64,000 nt of DNA from Gliomastix tumulicola (taxonomy: Eukaryota; Ascomycota; Sordariomycetes; Hypocreales; Bionectriaceae). Each line of letters starts with the position of its first letter. Within the stretch, counting starts at the first letter, position 1. The DNA lies in assembly GCA_001599755.1 (NCBI GenBank), contig BCHX01000002.1:5128330-5192329 (forward strand), written 5' to 3'. The position numbers and the translations under genes were made by a program. Shown here in pieces: positions 9,566 to 20,744 of the stretch. Below the pieces are notes generated by a model that saw nothing but the letters and a program-made list of their open reading frames with translations, was not told the DNA's origin and searched no databases.

Positions 9566-11799
9566 TATGGCAAGATAGATGCGTCCGGAGTCCGGATAGA
9601 ATGGAGACTGAAGAAGAGATGCTGACTGCGAGTGTTGAAAGCTCTTGAGTTCGCGGCGAAGCACAGGCTTTTATAGATTCTCTGGCTGTCGCATTCTTCC
9701 GTCCTCAGCTTCATTTTTCTGTGTGCCCAAGAGAAGAATGCGAATCCCAACCCTCAGGTGCAAGGGGAGGGGTGAACAGTGCGTTGCCTCCAAGAGAGTT
9801 CTAGACTGCATGCTCGAGCTGGCAAGGACTCGGACAAGCCGGCATCGCGGTTCTGCGATGACCAGTAATCAAACACACCAAACACTATTTAGAGGCCTCC
9901 TGATTGTCGTGAGCATGCTGCGGTATTTTCGGCGTGGCAACTCACTTACACAAAGCCATGAGCATGCCTTGGTCGCTTGGCCAAGCATCGCTTCGAGGCT
10001 CGAGCGGCTGCCCCTTCGAAGGTATCTGAGGCAGGGCAACCCCGTACTCCCCCGCCTTCCCCCGCCTTCCCCATGTTACGTGTACTAGACTCACGGCCTC
10101 AGGTGCAAATAGAAACATCGGCCCGACATATCTTGGTCGGCCAGCGTGTACTCTCTGGCATGCACTACTGCATGGAAGGCTTCTAGAACTGTAACCCTTA
10201 CCAGGGACGACCGGGGTTGAGTAGTCCTGTTCTGGGTCGTAATTTAGGTACATGTCGCCATTGGTTACCCCAAAACACCCATGAACGGCACACGGGATGG
10301 CCGATATGTCTGGATCCCCGCCTCATGCAGGGGCGACATTCATGAGAGTCAATAGCGGCTAGACGTGCAGCATCAGCACGCGAAGGAAGTGGATCCGTTG
10401 CCCGGCTGCTGTGAAGACGTTGATGAAGATGGTGTGTTGAGCGCTGGTCGTGTCCCGAACCCGGCCCTAGCGAGATAGACCACGACGGGGAGCGCGAGGT
10501 TGGTGAAGGCAAGATGGGGAGGTCTGCTGGGTATCTTACGGTTCTCGCCGGGGTGTCACGATGCGAGGACCTCCCAATGCGAGATGAACAGCGACCGATG
10601 TCCCAGCCAGCCCTGCCACTTGCCGGTTCTCAAGTCATCCCATGTCGTTCGCGACCCCTCCCGCCAAGGCAAGCAAGCACCATTAAATGTCAAGAAACGC
10701 ACGAGTGCAGCGGGAGGAGCGAGCTGACCAAGCGGGGCAAACCCCCTAAAACTAGTATCAACCCAAAAGAGAACCGTCCGAATTCAGAGGGTCAAGACGA
10801 CCGCGGACGTTTCCCCGACAAACCCGGCACTACGGCCCCCAGACTGGGGCATCTGGCTTGTGTGTCTGAAGTTGTTCCCTTGATCCATCCATTTATGGCA
10901 AGGGGCTAATGATACTGCGGGCGCAGTGAGCCTCTCGCGTGGGGCGAACAAGGGGCGTGGTTCTGCAGTTTCCTGGAACTTCGATTGACCAATGACCTGG
11001 AATGATAGGCTGTCTCCATTGACGAGAGCATGGGTGTCAAACCGATGCGGGGGTTCTGGAAGTCAGAGCTTCCAATAGCCCAGACCACAGTCCAGAAAAA
11101 TACGAAGCACTCCTTTGGTCCTAATCACACGTCACAAGGAAGCCCGAGTCGGTCAGTGAAGTGGCTGCTGCACAGATTGAGCAGCATGGTCTGCGATAAC
11201 GCGGCCGCCTTCACCTGCAGGGCACACTTCCACACCAATTGGATCATCCATCCCCTTGGCAGAGACTTGAGCCGGCAACTCCCCCATCCATGACTGATTG
11301 AGATACGTACGCACTTCCTGATCGGCCGAAAGCTCTCGATTGTGACGATCAGTCCTCTGGCAGATACAGGGAGGTAAAGAGTATATCGTAGACTGTATGG
11401 CAACGATTGCAGTTCTTGTATGAGACTTGAGGAGTATTCATAGGTAAGCAAAATAAGTAGTACGGCAAATCACCTTATTGAAAGCTGAGACTACCTGTAT
11501 ACTAGCTAGGTAACGACTGTGATACATATATAAACGTGAGTGAGCGCTCAACGGGCTGAGCAGGTGCCTCAGCGTGCTTGCCCCGGTTCAGTTGGTGAGC
11601 CGAGTGACCCGGGTGAGCGGTGGTGCTGTTGGAGCAAAAGGGCTGTTCAGTGTTGAACTAAAGTACAAAAGGAAAGAGAAGAATACAGCCGGAGGGAATG
11701 AGAGAGAGGATAAAGAAGACTTATCTTCCCCGTGTGTTTAAGACTGCTCGGTACCCTCTGCCTCCGCCCAGTACCAAGTCGAACAGAGCCCCCCCCCAA
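9566..11799. other. Intergenic region between GH32 fusion promoter and endo-inulinase 3' end
   Basis: The right part of this 2.2-kb gap follows the stop of the endo-inulinase; the left part should hold the fusion promoter. Apart from the TATA box at 9669 I see no gene. A TATATAAA-like stretch near 11,525 has no coding region after it. Open frames of 60-130 codons on both strands lack recognisable motifs. Confidence 0.5.
9669..9675 (-). promoter_or_regulatory. TATA box of the GH32 fusion gene
   Basis: TATAAAA on the minus strand lies ~104 bp upstream of the ATG at 9565. The distance matches the TATA boxes of the other two GH32 genes in the cluster. Confidence 0.7.
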
Positions 11800-13398
11800 C
11801 TACAATGAAATACCGAGCACTTCCACTGCGAGCAAGTTCACATCCCCTCCGACGGCTTCCAAAGAGATGCCGTCCGACGTTGAAGCAGGGAATATCAGAT
11901 CAGAAATCACCACCTGGCCTTCTCCGCCATACGCTTCCACGGAGCATTCATCCACAAGGACCCGCAGGCGCACTACACCACTCGCATCTGGCGAGAAGGA
12001 GACGGTATGAGCCCCCCCTGCATCCGGGTTATATGAGATATCGCCGCTCGCAGTGCGATCGACTGAGAGCATCCCGCTGGACTGGGCGTAGCTGATGACC
12101 GTCTGCTCAGATCCCCCTTTGCGGACGGCAAGAGACAACGTGGAGCCCTCGCTGGGAACAAAAGCCAGCTGGATGTCTAGCGCCCGCCCGTGATTGGTCG
12201 ACAGCTCCGTCTGCCCGGGGGCAATGGTCCGGTTCGCTATTTGCTCAAGCGACGTGCTGACCGCGCCCACCTCCTCGACAGGCTGTTGCAGGAAGCGCAA
12301 GCTCCCTTCGACCTGCTTGAGCTTCAATGTGCGCGGGAATGAAAGCATGCCCTTCCACGTAGTTGTGGGGGGGTCCGCGCCGTAGCTGTTCATGACGGCG
12401 GCAAGGACCCTGCGGCCATCAGACTCGGGGACGTTCTCCCAGCTCAAGACGCCGTCAAAGTCTCGCCCATAGTCAAGCCACATCGTAGCTGGATCAACTG
12501 GATCCGCGGTAAACTTGGTCCCATCGAACGATCCGGTGACGCCAAACACTCCGTTACCACCCGCGGGGGATCCGGTGGCTGGAGTAATCAACATCACCCA
12601 TTTCTTCTCTCCGGAGCCACCCTCGATCGGAAGTTCAAAAAAGTCAGGTACCTCCCAACCCTCAACGTCCCCTGGCAGCCCAGGAACATCAGAGGAGTTG
12701 AAGTCATTCTGCCAAGTCCAGTCCTTCGCGTCGGGAGAGGTCCAGAACGTCATCTTATTCTGTCCTCCATGCGCGAGAATCATGACCCATTCATCTGTCG
12801 GAGTGTGGAAGAACACCTTTGGGTCTCGCGTCTCTAAGCCGCCCGTGCTGTCGTGTGGCGTCTCCTGCTCCTGCGATATAATCGGGTTTCCAGCATACTT
12901 TGTCCAAGTCATGCCCTGATCCAGGCTGTACGCAAGACGCTGGTCCTGGACGCCGCTGTCAGGGAAGTAGCCGGTGTAGAATGCGAGATACGGCGACAGG
13001 TTGTCTGCAGTGCCTAGACCAGAGGAGTTGGCAGCATCGTGATAGGACGTCCCCGTGAAAGATTGAATGCCGTTCTCGCTGCCAAGCGCGACCGGGAGAT
13101 ACTCCCACTTGACCAAATCGGTGCTGGTTGCATGGCCCCAAGTCAGGTTTCCCCAGACGTTGGCGGTTGGGTTATGCTGGAAGAAGAGGTGCCACGTAGA
13201 CCCAATCTTTATCAAGCCATTGGGCTCGTTCATCCAGTTTTGTTCGGGTACGAAGTGAAACGTAGGCCGAAAGTCGTCAGCGCTGGCCAAGTGCCCAGAT
13301 ACCCAGATCCAGATGAGCCCAGCAAGAGCCAGGTGACGCTTAAAAGGACCTGCAGCCCGGCTGCGATTGAGATTCATCTTTGAGATAAGATGATTCAA
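11800..13398 (-). CDS. Endo-inulinase (GH32, EC 3.2.1.7)
   Basis: This intronless gene encodes 532 residues, the normal size for fungal endo-inulinases. A signal peptide ends near GHLASA|DDF. An alternative start seven codons later (13,377) would give a tighter signal peptide. Catalytic motifs are WMNE58PNG (Glu nucleophile, as in characterised Aspergillus endo-inulinases), RD192PKVF and WE249VPDFF. The product should be secreted and cleave internal beta-2,1 fructosyl bonds of inulin. It is very similar along its whole length to residues 936-1424 of the neighbouring fusion, including FTADPVDP-WLDYGRDFDG and the intronless structure, so the two are paralogues. The final stop is just upstream of a run of C residues. 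Confidence 0.95.
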   Translation of the reverse strand: MNHLISKMNLNRSRAAGPFKRHLALAGLIWIWVSGHLASADDFRPTFHFVPEQNWMNEPNGLIKIGSTWHLFFQHNPTANVWGNLTWGHATSTDLVKWEYLPVALGSENGIQSFTGTSYHDAANSSGLGTADNLSPYLAFYTGYFPDSGVQDQRLAYSLDQGMTWTKYAGNPIISQEQETPHDSTGGLETRDPKVFFHTPTDEWVMILAHGGQNKMTFWTSPDAKDWTWQNDFNSSDVPGLPGDVEGWEVPDFFELPIEGGSGEKKWVMLITPATGSPAGGNGVFGVTGSFDGTKFTADPVDPATMWLDYGRDFDGVLSWENVPESDGRRVLAAVMNSYGADPPTTTWKGMLSFPRTLKLKQVEGSLRFLQQPVEEVGAVSTSLEQIANRTIAPGQTELSTNHGRALDIQLAFVPSEGSTLSLAVRKGGSEQTVISYAQSSGMLSVDRTASGDISYNPDAGGAHTVSFSPDASGVVRLRVLVDECSVEAYGGEGQVVISDLIFPASTSDGISLEAVGGDVNLLAVEVLGISL

Positions 13399-13490
13399 AG
13401 GAATAGTAGATGAAGAGATAGAGACAAAACGATGTAAGATGATGTAGCTGCTTCTGAATTTTCTTTTTCAAACGCTGACGAGCTTAGAGC

Positions 13491-13496
13491 TTTATA
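13491..13496 (-). promoter_or_regulatory. TATA box of the endo-inulinase gene
   Basis: TATAAA on the minus strand (within GATATAAAGC) lies ~95 bp upstream of the first ATG. Confidence 0.65.
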
Positions 13497-13750
13497 TCTA
13501 TCTTGCTTCCCTCTAGGAGACGAACACATCGGCGATAGATACCATTGCTCAACGCCCATCTTTCCCGTTTTTGGGATATAGATGCCCGGACAAGTCCGTA
13601 CAATGTTCGAGGAGAAAAACGACGATCTCTCTGCCTCACCAACACCCCTTCTCCTTGGACCTACGTCGTATCTGCGCACAGACGCGCTAAATATCGCGAG
13701 TCACGAAGAGTTCGTGTTTCAAAGGATGCCGCGTGGTAGATTGGAAATGC

Positions 13751-13764
13751 CGGGGTAGTGACGG
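13751..13764 (+). promoter_or_regulatory. CGGN8CGG motif, possible InuR/AmyR-type site
   Basis: CGGGGTAGTGACGG fits CGGN8CGG, the element bound by the Aspergillus inulin regulator InuR/InrA and by AmyR. It lies ~350 bp upstream of the endo-inulinase start. One such match is expected by chance in a gap of this size, so the call is weak. Confidence 0.3.
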
Positions 13765-14067
13765 TGTTGGGAAGGAGGCAGCCGTAACCGACGGAGCAAA
13801 CCATCCATCCCATGACGCAAACAGAGGCATGACTTCTTGCCAGACAGGGCACGCAAAGCGCATGCTCCAATCGGTGTGACCGACAGAATCCCCTCCACAC
13901 TCGACATCCATGCTGTCAGAACTTGACTCGCATGGTGGTCGAAAAGCTCGCCCGACCAGCGCCCGCACAAACTCTGTAGCCGAGATACTTTCGGAACACA
14001 ATTAGCTATGCGTTATTTTCACCACCGTTTGTGGCGCTGCGCGTTGAAAGTCAGCTCGACATGGGTG

Positions 14068-14129
14068 CCCCGCCGATTGGAAGATATCATCAGCCGCGCC
14101 CCCGCGAGCGGGGGGTGGGAGAAGCGGGG
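14068..14129. promoter_or_regulatory. Cluster of four GCGGGG (SYGGRG) motifs, possible CreA sites
   Basis: GCGGGG occurs at 14108 and 14124 on the + strand and at 14068 and 14100 on the - strand. SYGGRG is the CreA/Cre1 carbon-catabolite repressor consensus, and paired sites within tens of bases are typical of functional ones. The cluster lies between two inulinase genes, whose Aspergillus counterparts are glucose-repressed. Confidence 0.4.
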
Positions 14130-16008
14130 GCATGCCTCAAGCTTCCATGACATCTTTCTAGAAACATCCTAAACCCATTCCCAGGTCAACGTTGATGGCG
14201 ATCCATTGCCCTTTCCGGGACACTATACGTCTTAGTGGTAACCTGCTATGCCGCCTCTGCAGCTAGATGGCCCTGGCCTACACCCTTGTAACCAGGAGGT
14301 TGCTCCTCGCCCGATGAGTGAGGTTCAACATTTGCAATCAAGGGTGCCCCAGGATGACCTTATTGAGTCTGCTTTGGGGACAACTCGGAGGTGCCGTGGT
14401 CATGTCTAGCCGGCTGCGGCAGGAGCTTGGAAGGTCAGTTCACGTACACAGATGACAGGCCTGTTGATTCTCGTCACGTCAGAAGCGAGGGACGGAATTC
14501 TATCTCCGGGGTGTCCGGGAACGCTGCAGTTGAGGCCACATTGCTATCTTGAGAGACACTAGAGTGTATTCTGGCACAAGCTTGCTTGTCTCCTGCGCTG
14601 GGCGATGTTTGAAGACCTCATGATGACCGAGTAACCGCATTTCACATTGATTTTGGTGGACATTTTCACGTGGTGAGATTATTGATTGGGCCCGGTTACA
14701 CTTCCAACCATGTCTGTCAACTCTCCTCATACTCGATCTAACTTTTATCCATTCCAGGGCTCGTTGATACTGCAGTCTTACTACGTTATCATAGATGTTC
14801 AGATGATAGTAGGTCAGAGAAGCATTGTAGAGGCTGGGCTCGGGCCGACAGAAGTGGATCAGCATGTCAAAGAAGGACGCTAGAAGGACGCTAGAAGCAT
14901 AATATGGGACTTTGCTTTTCTCCTCACTTTAGCGTGTCTCCACTCATTCCTCCGCCCGTGTGGGGGAATTTACGCCACTAAGCACTACCAACCTCCCCGC
15001 ACAATGTTTTTCACTCACCCAGGTCGGGCGCCGGGAAGCAGAGAACAGAGCGCGAGCGCGCTTGGGCCAGCCAAGGGCGTGAAATGCCCAGAAGAGCTTT
15101 CCCCGCACCTGTGGTGGATGAGCAGGACGGCATGAGATCAGCAAGCCCCGCCCCGACTAGCGAACTGTCATGTTCACTTCGCAAAGGGCGCAGAACAGTG
15201 CCGCATATCCGTATAAATTAACGGCATCAACCAGGCTTGATAACAGGTGGGGTATTGAGAAGTCATGCAGCCAAGCTTCGAGGAGTCACAGAACTTTCTA
15301 GCGGCATTCTAGCGCGTTCTAGCGAGCATACACAGCCAGCCGATTCAGGATCACACACGCCCTGGAATCCCGACACCACTGTCCAACTCTTGTCCCCAGG
15401 ATGGTGCCAGCGTCCTGTGCATACATGGCAGTAAGATTGCCCCTTGTTGTCTAGTGCAAGTGGTCGTGATGCCGATCTCGCAAGTCGAACCTCACAAGTT
15501 CTAGACGTGCAACCGCGATTGTCGTAACTGGGGTTGTGATGATACTGTCCGGATATGCCGTGACCATGCTAGCGAGCTTCAAGAGAAATAGCGAGATTCA
15601 TCCCGCACTTCAGAGATGGATGATACTCTGAGCACCATCAAAGCACCTAACCCACAACGTTCGAGCTGAGGGACACGGAACAAGGGTTGGGCGTCCTAGG
15701 CCCACTCGTATACGCGGACATACAGGTACTCCGCATGTACTGCGTCATTGCCAAAGAACCCAGTCACAGGCCCTAGTCAGGGATCTTCACTCAGTGAATT
15801 TCATCGGAATCGTCTGGCGTGCTGGCTTGTGCGAGCGGCAGATAAGGTGACTCGATAGTTAGGTACACCTTCCATTCATGGCGATGGAGCCCAAGTCCAT
15901 CCATCCCCTGAATCCATAGTCTCTCATGCGGTCCGCAAAAACATCATGACTGCTCGGAATGACATGGAGAGGCTAGCATATGGTCACCGTTCTGTACACC
16001 AATGCAAG

Positions 16009-16017
16009 TATATAAAT
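16009..16017 (+). promoter_or_regulatory. TATA box of the exo-inulinase gene
   Basis: TATATAAAT lies ~100 bp upstream of the ATG at 16116, followed by a CATC-rich leader. Confidence 0.7.
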
Positions 16018-16115
16018 CATGGGCCAGAGACCACTCCAATTCTTCATCTGTTTCAATCGCCATCATCTTCATCTACTTCCATCACCATCATCATCTGCTT
16101 TTACCACAGCCTATC

Positions 16116-17769
16116 ATGGCCTCCTACATCCGTTGCGCCCTGGTTGTAGGGCTCTGCATCACTCAGGTTGTGTCTGCTCAGGACTATACTGAGCCCTATC
16201 GTCCTCAGTATCATTTCACCCCAGCCAAGAATTGGATGAATGACCCCAATGGCCTGGTCTATCACAATGAGACCTACCACCTGTTTTACCAGTATAATCC
16301 GGGAGGCTCTACATGGGGGGCCATGTCCTGGGGCCATGCCACCAGCTCGGATCTGGTCCATTGGGAGCACCAGCCAGTGGCTCTTCTCGCCCGTGGCTAC
16401 CCAGACGAGATCACGGAAATGTACTTCTCCGGCACGGCGGTCGTCGACGCCAACAACACGAGCGGCTTTGGCGCCGACGGCGAAGCTCCTCTGGTTGCCA
16501 TGTATACGTCTTATGTAAGTTGCAGCCAGCAACTGTTTCCCCCGTTGACAGGAGAGATGGCTAACATTGGTCCTTGACTAGTACCCTCAGGAGCAGACCC
16601 TGCCAAGCGGAAAGACTGTCGCAGCAAACCAGCAGTCCCAGTCCGTTGCCTACAGCGTTGATGGCGGTATGACGTGGAACACATATGACAGCGCCAACCC
16701 GGTCATCCCCAGTCCTCCGGATGAGTATGCGGACCAAATACTGGAGTTTCGCGACCCTTCTGTGTTCTGGGACGACGCCAGCAGCAAGTGGGTGGCGGTT
16801 GTCTCTCTGGCAAAGCTCCACAAGCTGCTCATCTACACATCTACCAATCTCATAGACTGGGAACATGTGAGCGAGTTTGGTCCCGCTAACGCCGTCGATG
16901 GCGTATGGGAATGCCCCAGCCTCTTCCCTCTTCCTCTAGACGGGGATGGGGAGTTGAAGTGGGTTGCTCAGATCGGCCTCAACCCAGGAGGCCCGCCTGG
17001 TACGCCTGGCTCTGGATCGCAGTATATCGTTGGGGACTTTGATGGGACGACCTTCACGCCGGAGCCCGACAGCGTCAAGCAGACGAACTGGCTCGACTGG
17101 GGACCCGACTTTTATGCTGCCCTCAGCTTTAGCGGACTCCCCGTCGACGAGCGGGTTGATATTGCGTGGATGAGCAACTGGAAATACGCCGCGGCGATCC
17201 CTACCGATCCCTGGCGGAGTGCCTTCACTGTTCCGAGGAAGCTTTCGCTCAGCACCATCGATGGAGCGACACGCCTCGTGCAGGAGCCGATTCTGGAGTC
17301 GCAAGTGGGCCAGAATAGACAATGGGATGCCGTCCCGGCCGGTACCTCGAAGCTGAACGTCACCGGAAAGGCCTTCGACACCACGCTGACGTTTTCCGCC
17401 GAGTCGGAAGCGTCCCAGTTTGGCATTATTGTCCGCGCTGCGTCAGACTTGAGCGAGCAAACGAGCATTGGGTACGACTTTGCGACAAAAGAGCTCTTCC
17501 TCAGCCGGACGATGTCGGGAGAGGCTGGATTTGACGGTTCCTTTGCGGGTGTGTATTACGCACCACTGGCCCCGGTGAATGGTAATGTTACCTTACGCGT
17601 TCTTGTGGACTGGTCCTCTGTTGAGGTCTTTGGGGGAGTGGGGGAAGCTACGTTGACTGCTCAGATTTTCCCGAGCGACGAGGCCGTTGACATTCATCTT
17701 TTCTCCGTTGATGGAAGCACCAGCAGCGTTGAAATGGAGATGCATCAGGTTCCATCTGTGTGGGGTTAG
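16116..17769 (+). CDS. Exo-inulinase / exo-levanase type GH32
   Basis: Two exons (16116-16514 and 16582-17769; intron 16515-16581) give 528 residues with a signal peptide cut near VVSA|QDY. The nucleophile is D43 (WMNDPNG), the stabiliser D191 (FRDPS) and the acid/base E243 (WECPS). The product should be secreted and release fructose from fructan ends or sucrose. Exon 1 is exactly 399 bp, as in the fusion gene, and the phase-0 intron falls after the same MYTSY, so this gene and the exo half of the fusion share an ancestor. At the place where the fusion carries its two extra modules, this protein reads FTPEPDSVKQTNWLDWGPDF with no insert. Confidence 0.95.
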
Positions 17770-19652
17770 GCTGGCAGGCCGCACAAATGTGCGAACTCTA
17801 TCACGCACACGGATAGATGGTCAGGATCAATGTACACTTGAATTTCCATATAAAAAATCGAACAAGGCTGGTTCCTTAGACGACGTTACCGCGGGCTCGA
17901 GTATGTTCGATACTACGTGTTCCATGCCCTGACGTCCAGTCAACGATGATTTACCCTGGTGGAGGAGTAGTTGATATGGTCGCGGTATATAAGGTCAAAG
18001 GTGTGCGTCAATGCATGTGAGACCGATGCCATAACGTTCACCCGCCTGCTTAGACTACTACGTGAAGATGACCGCTAGACATGATCATCTCATGATGATC
18101 TTGGTCTCCACGAATGGAAGATGATTATCCACAGAGGCAGCTTCCATTCTCCTTCTCGACGGTTAAGTGGGAATCTCGTTGAGCCCATGCAGGGGATGCT
18201 TCATGATCCTGGGTCTCAGCCGTGTTCAAGATGGATGCCAGACCACGCTAGGCGGCCGCGGATTGTCGGCACGACAATGGCGAGAGATGATTGGTACACG
18301 AGGGCATGGGTCAAAATGCCGCAACCCCCCTGCCACTCATCGACATCGGGACGGTCGTATTCGTCTGGCCTTTGACCCCGATAACGCCTTGTTTGTGGTT
18401 GTGGGCGTGTTGTTGGGTCACCCACAACATACACGGCTGGAGGAGGGGGGAGCTTGACGAATCAGATCACTGAAAGAATTGCCATCAAAAGTGTAGCTAG
18501 GGTCTAGCCCCCTTAGGAAGGAAGATAACAGACCAGTTGATGGTGTGTGGTCCAAGGCATTGGCTGTTTATTGGCGTACCGTCCACAAACCACATGGCAC
18601 CAAGCTTGGAAGGATGTTGCTTGTTTAAACTAGGAAGCCAAGGCGCAACCGACGTCGCTATCATCCCGTGGGTTCCGTATCCGGTGTCACGTGAGTGGGA
18701 CAGAGGGAATTCAGACGAAAAGGGGGGAGTGGAGGAAATGAGGGGGACTTGGGGATGAGGAGGAACAACTCCGCACCCATGTCTTTTGGCTTGCTTCTCG
18801 CGTCCTTGTCAGTTCATGCAAGCGGGGGGAGCTTGCTCTAGCGTTAGTTAGGAAGGTTAGTGAAAGCTTTGGTCTTTGGTGTTCAATATCGTTGAATAGT
18901 AGGTATGGGGGTGTTAGCGCGGGGCAGAGAGCTCATACACAGAACTCGAATCGTCGAAGTCCGCTACTTTCACATCTCAATGATCGGTGAGGATGAGCAG
19001 GCGTTATTTGCCAACTTTCCGTCTCGACGGTCCTGCCCAACCAAATTCTTTCTTCGCCAGCAGTGGCCGTGCTGTCATGGACACATAGGGTACTCATCTT
19101 GTGGACCATCTCGCCAGGGGCGAGAGCGACGGCCGCTCACGTTTAATATCCTGGGTCAGGCAAATCACTCAGTTCACGCTAAAAGGGACGACGAGTATGG
19201 GCGCTTCACCGGCGGATCCTGAAGCTCGATACCGTCGAGATATTTCTGGAGATGGAACGCGGGGAAGATCACCAGTTTATGCATTTCCTCTTGCTTTGAC
19301 CACTTCGTGGGCAACATTTGCCCACTAATTATGCTATGAAGAAACCCCGCACACCCACAATAGGGCTGGTCTCGGTTAGCATCGTCTACACTTGGCACTG
19401 AGCAAGGATCCCGCATGGTCGGCACCACTGGTAGCACACCAGGATACTAGCCTCTGGATGGGCGGCGAGAGAAACCCGGGGAGGGGGAATGCGGAGAGGG
19501 GCTGGGGTAACGATGGCAGTGAGACGACTCTGGTCGGTTCTTATAATACGGAAGACCCATCCTCTCCTTTCAGCAATCTGTTACCCACCAAAATATGCAT
19601 CCTTGACCTTTGCAGACTTTTGCTCCGTCTTTGCTTCCATAAACATCTGAAG
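17770..19652. other. Intergenic region 3' of exo-inulinase
   Basis: This 1.9-kb gap holds the 3' flank of the exo-inulinase and the promoter of the membrane protein at 19653. No gene is recognised; scattered small open frames have no motifs. Confidence 0.45.
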
Positions 19653-20744
19653 ATGGGTGACGCAGACTCTGCAGCTGGCCTTAAGCCTACCAGGCCGGAG
19701 CAAATCACTCTGGAAGCTTGGTCCCAGGGCTTCATGGTCGGGTCGCTCGTCATCATGGCCGGCATCACGTTGGCCAACATGCGCAGCGGCGTGCTTCTCC
19801 ATAAGCTCATTCTTGTCGAGGTAAGCACGCAACGACGATGGTGAGCTCCCTACAGCATGGCTAACAACAGTTGATCCAAATCTAGCTCGCTCTCGCCGTG
19901 CCGAATGGCTTCTTCGCCTTCCTTGAGCCGCCCGCCTGGGGATGGTTTCTGTCCTTGACCGTCGTGCCGCTAATTGCGTCCTGGTCTCTCCACAACATCA
20001 TCGCTTGGATGAAGAATAAACCATTCCTTCAGCAGAGAGGAAGTCGAATCTACATAGGCACAGTCCTGCTCATGCAGCCGTATTGGATCCTGGAAATCTA
20101 TGCCAACTTTGCCTACTTCAATACCGACAACAAGCGTCTCTTCACTTATACCCGTCCGTTTGAGGCCGTTTGTCGGTGAGTCGGCCCCCCTCCTCCTTTG
20201 CATCATCGCAGGGAAGAACGTACCAAGCTCACACGCTCGTCGGTTTAGTGATCCGTGGTGGATCTTCACAACGGCCAACCTCTTCTACAACATCCGCTTC
20301 CGCTACGAACTCCGCCTCATCGACATTATTCGTACTTCGCCACGGTTCGGTATCCTCCTCTTCTGCATGGCCCTCAGTGTCATCTTCATCATTGTCGATC
20401 TCCTCTCTGTCACGCCCGTTATTCGTATCGGTGTCATCAACCCTTTCTGGAAGTTTGCCTTTGTGTTCAAGTGCCTGACGGACACCATCATCCTGGACGA
20501 CTTCAAGACGGCGCTAGATAAGCTCAGCAGGCACAGGATGTCGCAGATTCTTCCATTGGATGCCGTCCTGAACACACAGTGGCTATCGGACGATCAGCAT
20601 GTCAGGGAGAAGCGAGCTTCATGGTCGAAAAGGTCTGGGGCGCCTTCTATTGAGCAGGTCGAGTGTTTCGATGACGGGGACGGTGAGAGGAAGGTGGTGA
20701 GATTTCCTCCAAAGATATGGTCGGACTCATCAAAGAGGTCGTAG
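19653..20744 (+). CDS. Fungal multi-pass integral membrane protein of unknown function
   Basis: Three exons (19653-19820, 19886-20175, 20249-20744; introns of 65 and 73 bp) give 317 residues. The start is the first in-frame ATG after a plausible leader. About six to seven hydrophobic segments are visible: GFMVGSLVIMAGITLANM, LALAVPNGFFAFL, WFLSLTVVPLIASW, IYIGTVLLMQPYWILEI, IFTTANLFYNI, ILLFCMALSVIFIIVDLL and FWKFAFVFKCL. They are followed by a cytoplasmic tail with DDFKTALDKL and an acidic, Ser-rich end. I recognise the layout as a common fungal orphan membrane family without a known role. No catalytic motif is seen, and nothing ties it to the inulinase cluster except position. Confidence 0.8.

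Larger units (their letters stand above)
13399..16115. other. Long divergent region between endo-inulinase and exo-inulinase
   Basis: This 2.7-kb gap separates two divergent fructanase genes and holds both promoters. Beyond the TATA boxes, one CGGN8CGG match and a cluster of GCGGGG motifs, I see no gene. Short open frames have no family similarity. Confidence 0.5.

Noticed and set aside
1..17769. Secondary-metabolite gene cluster
   Set aside because: Transporter, Zn2Cys6 factor and enzymes are present, but there is no PKS, NRPS, terpene synthase or other backbone enzyme; the genes are catabolic.
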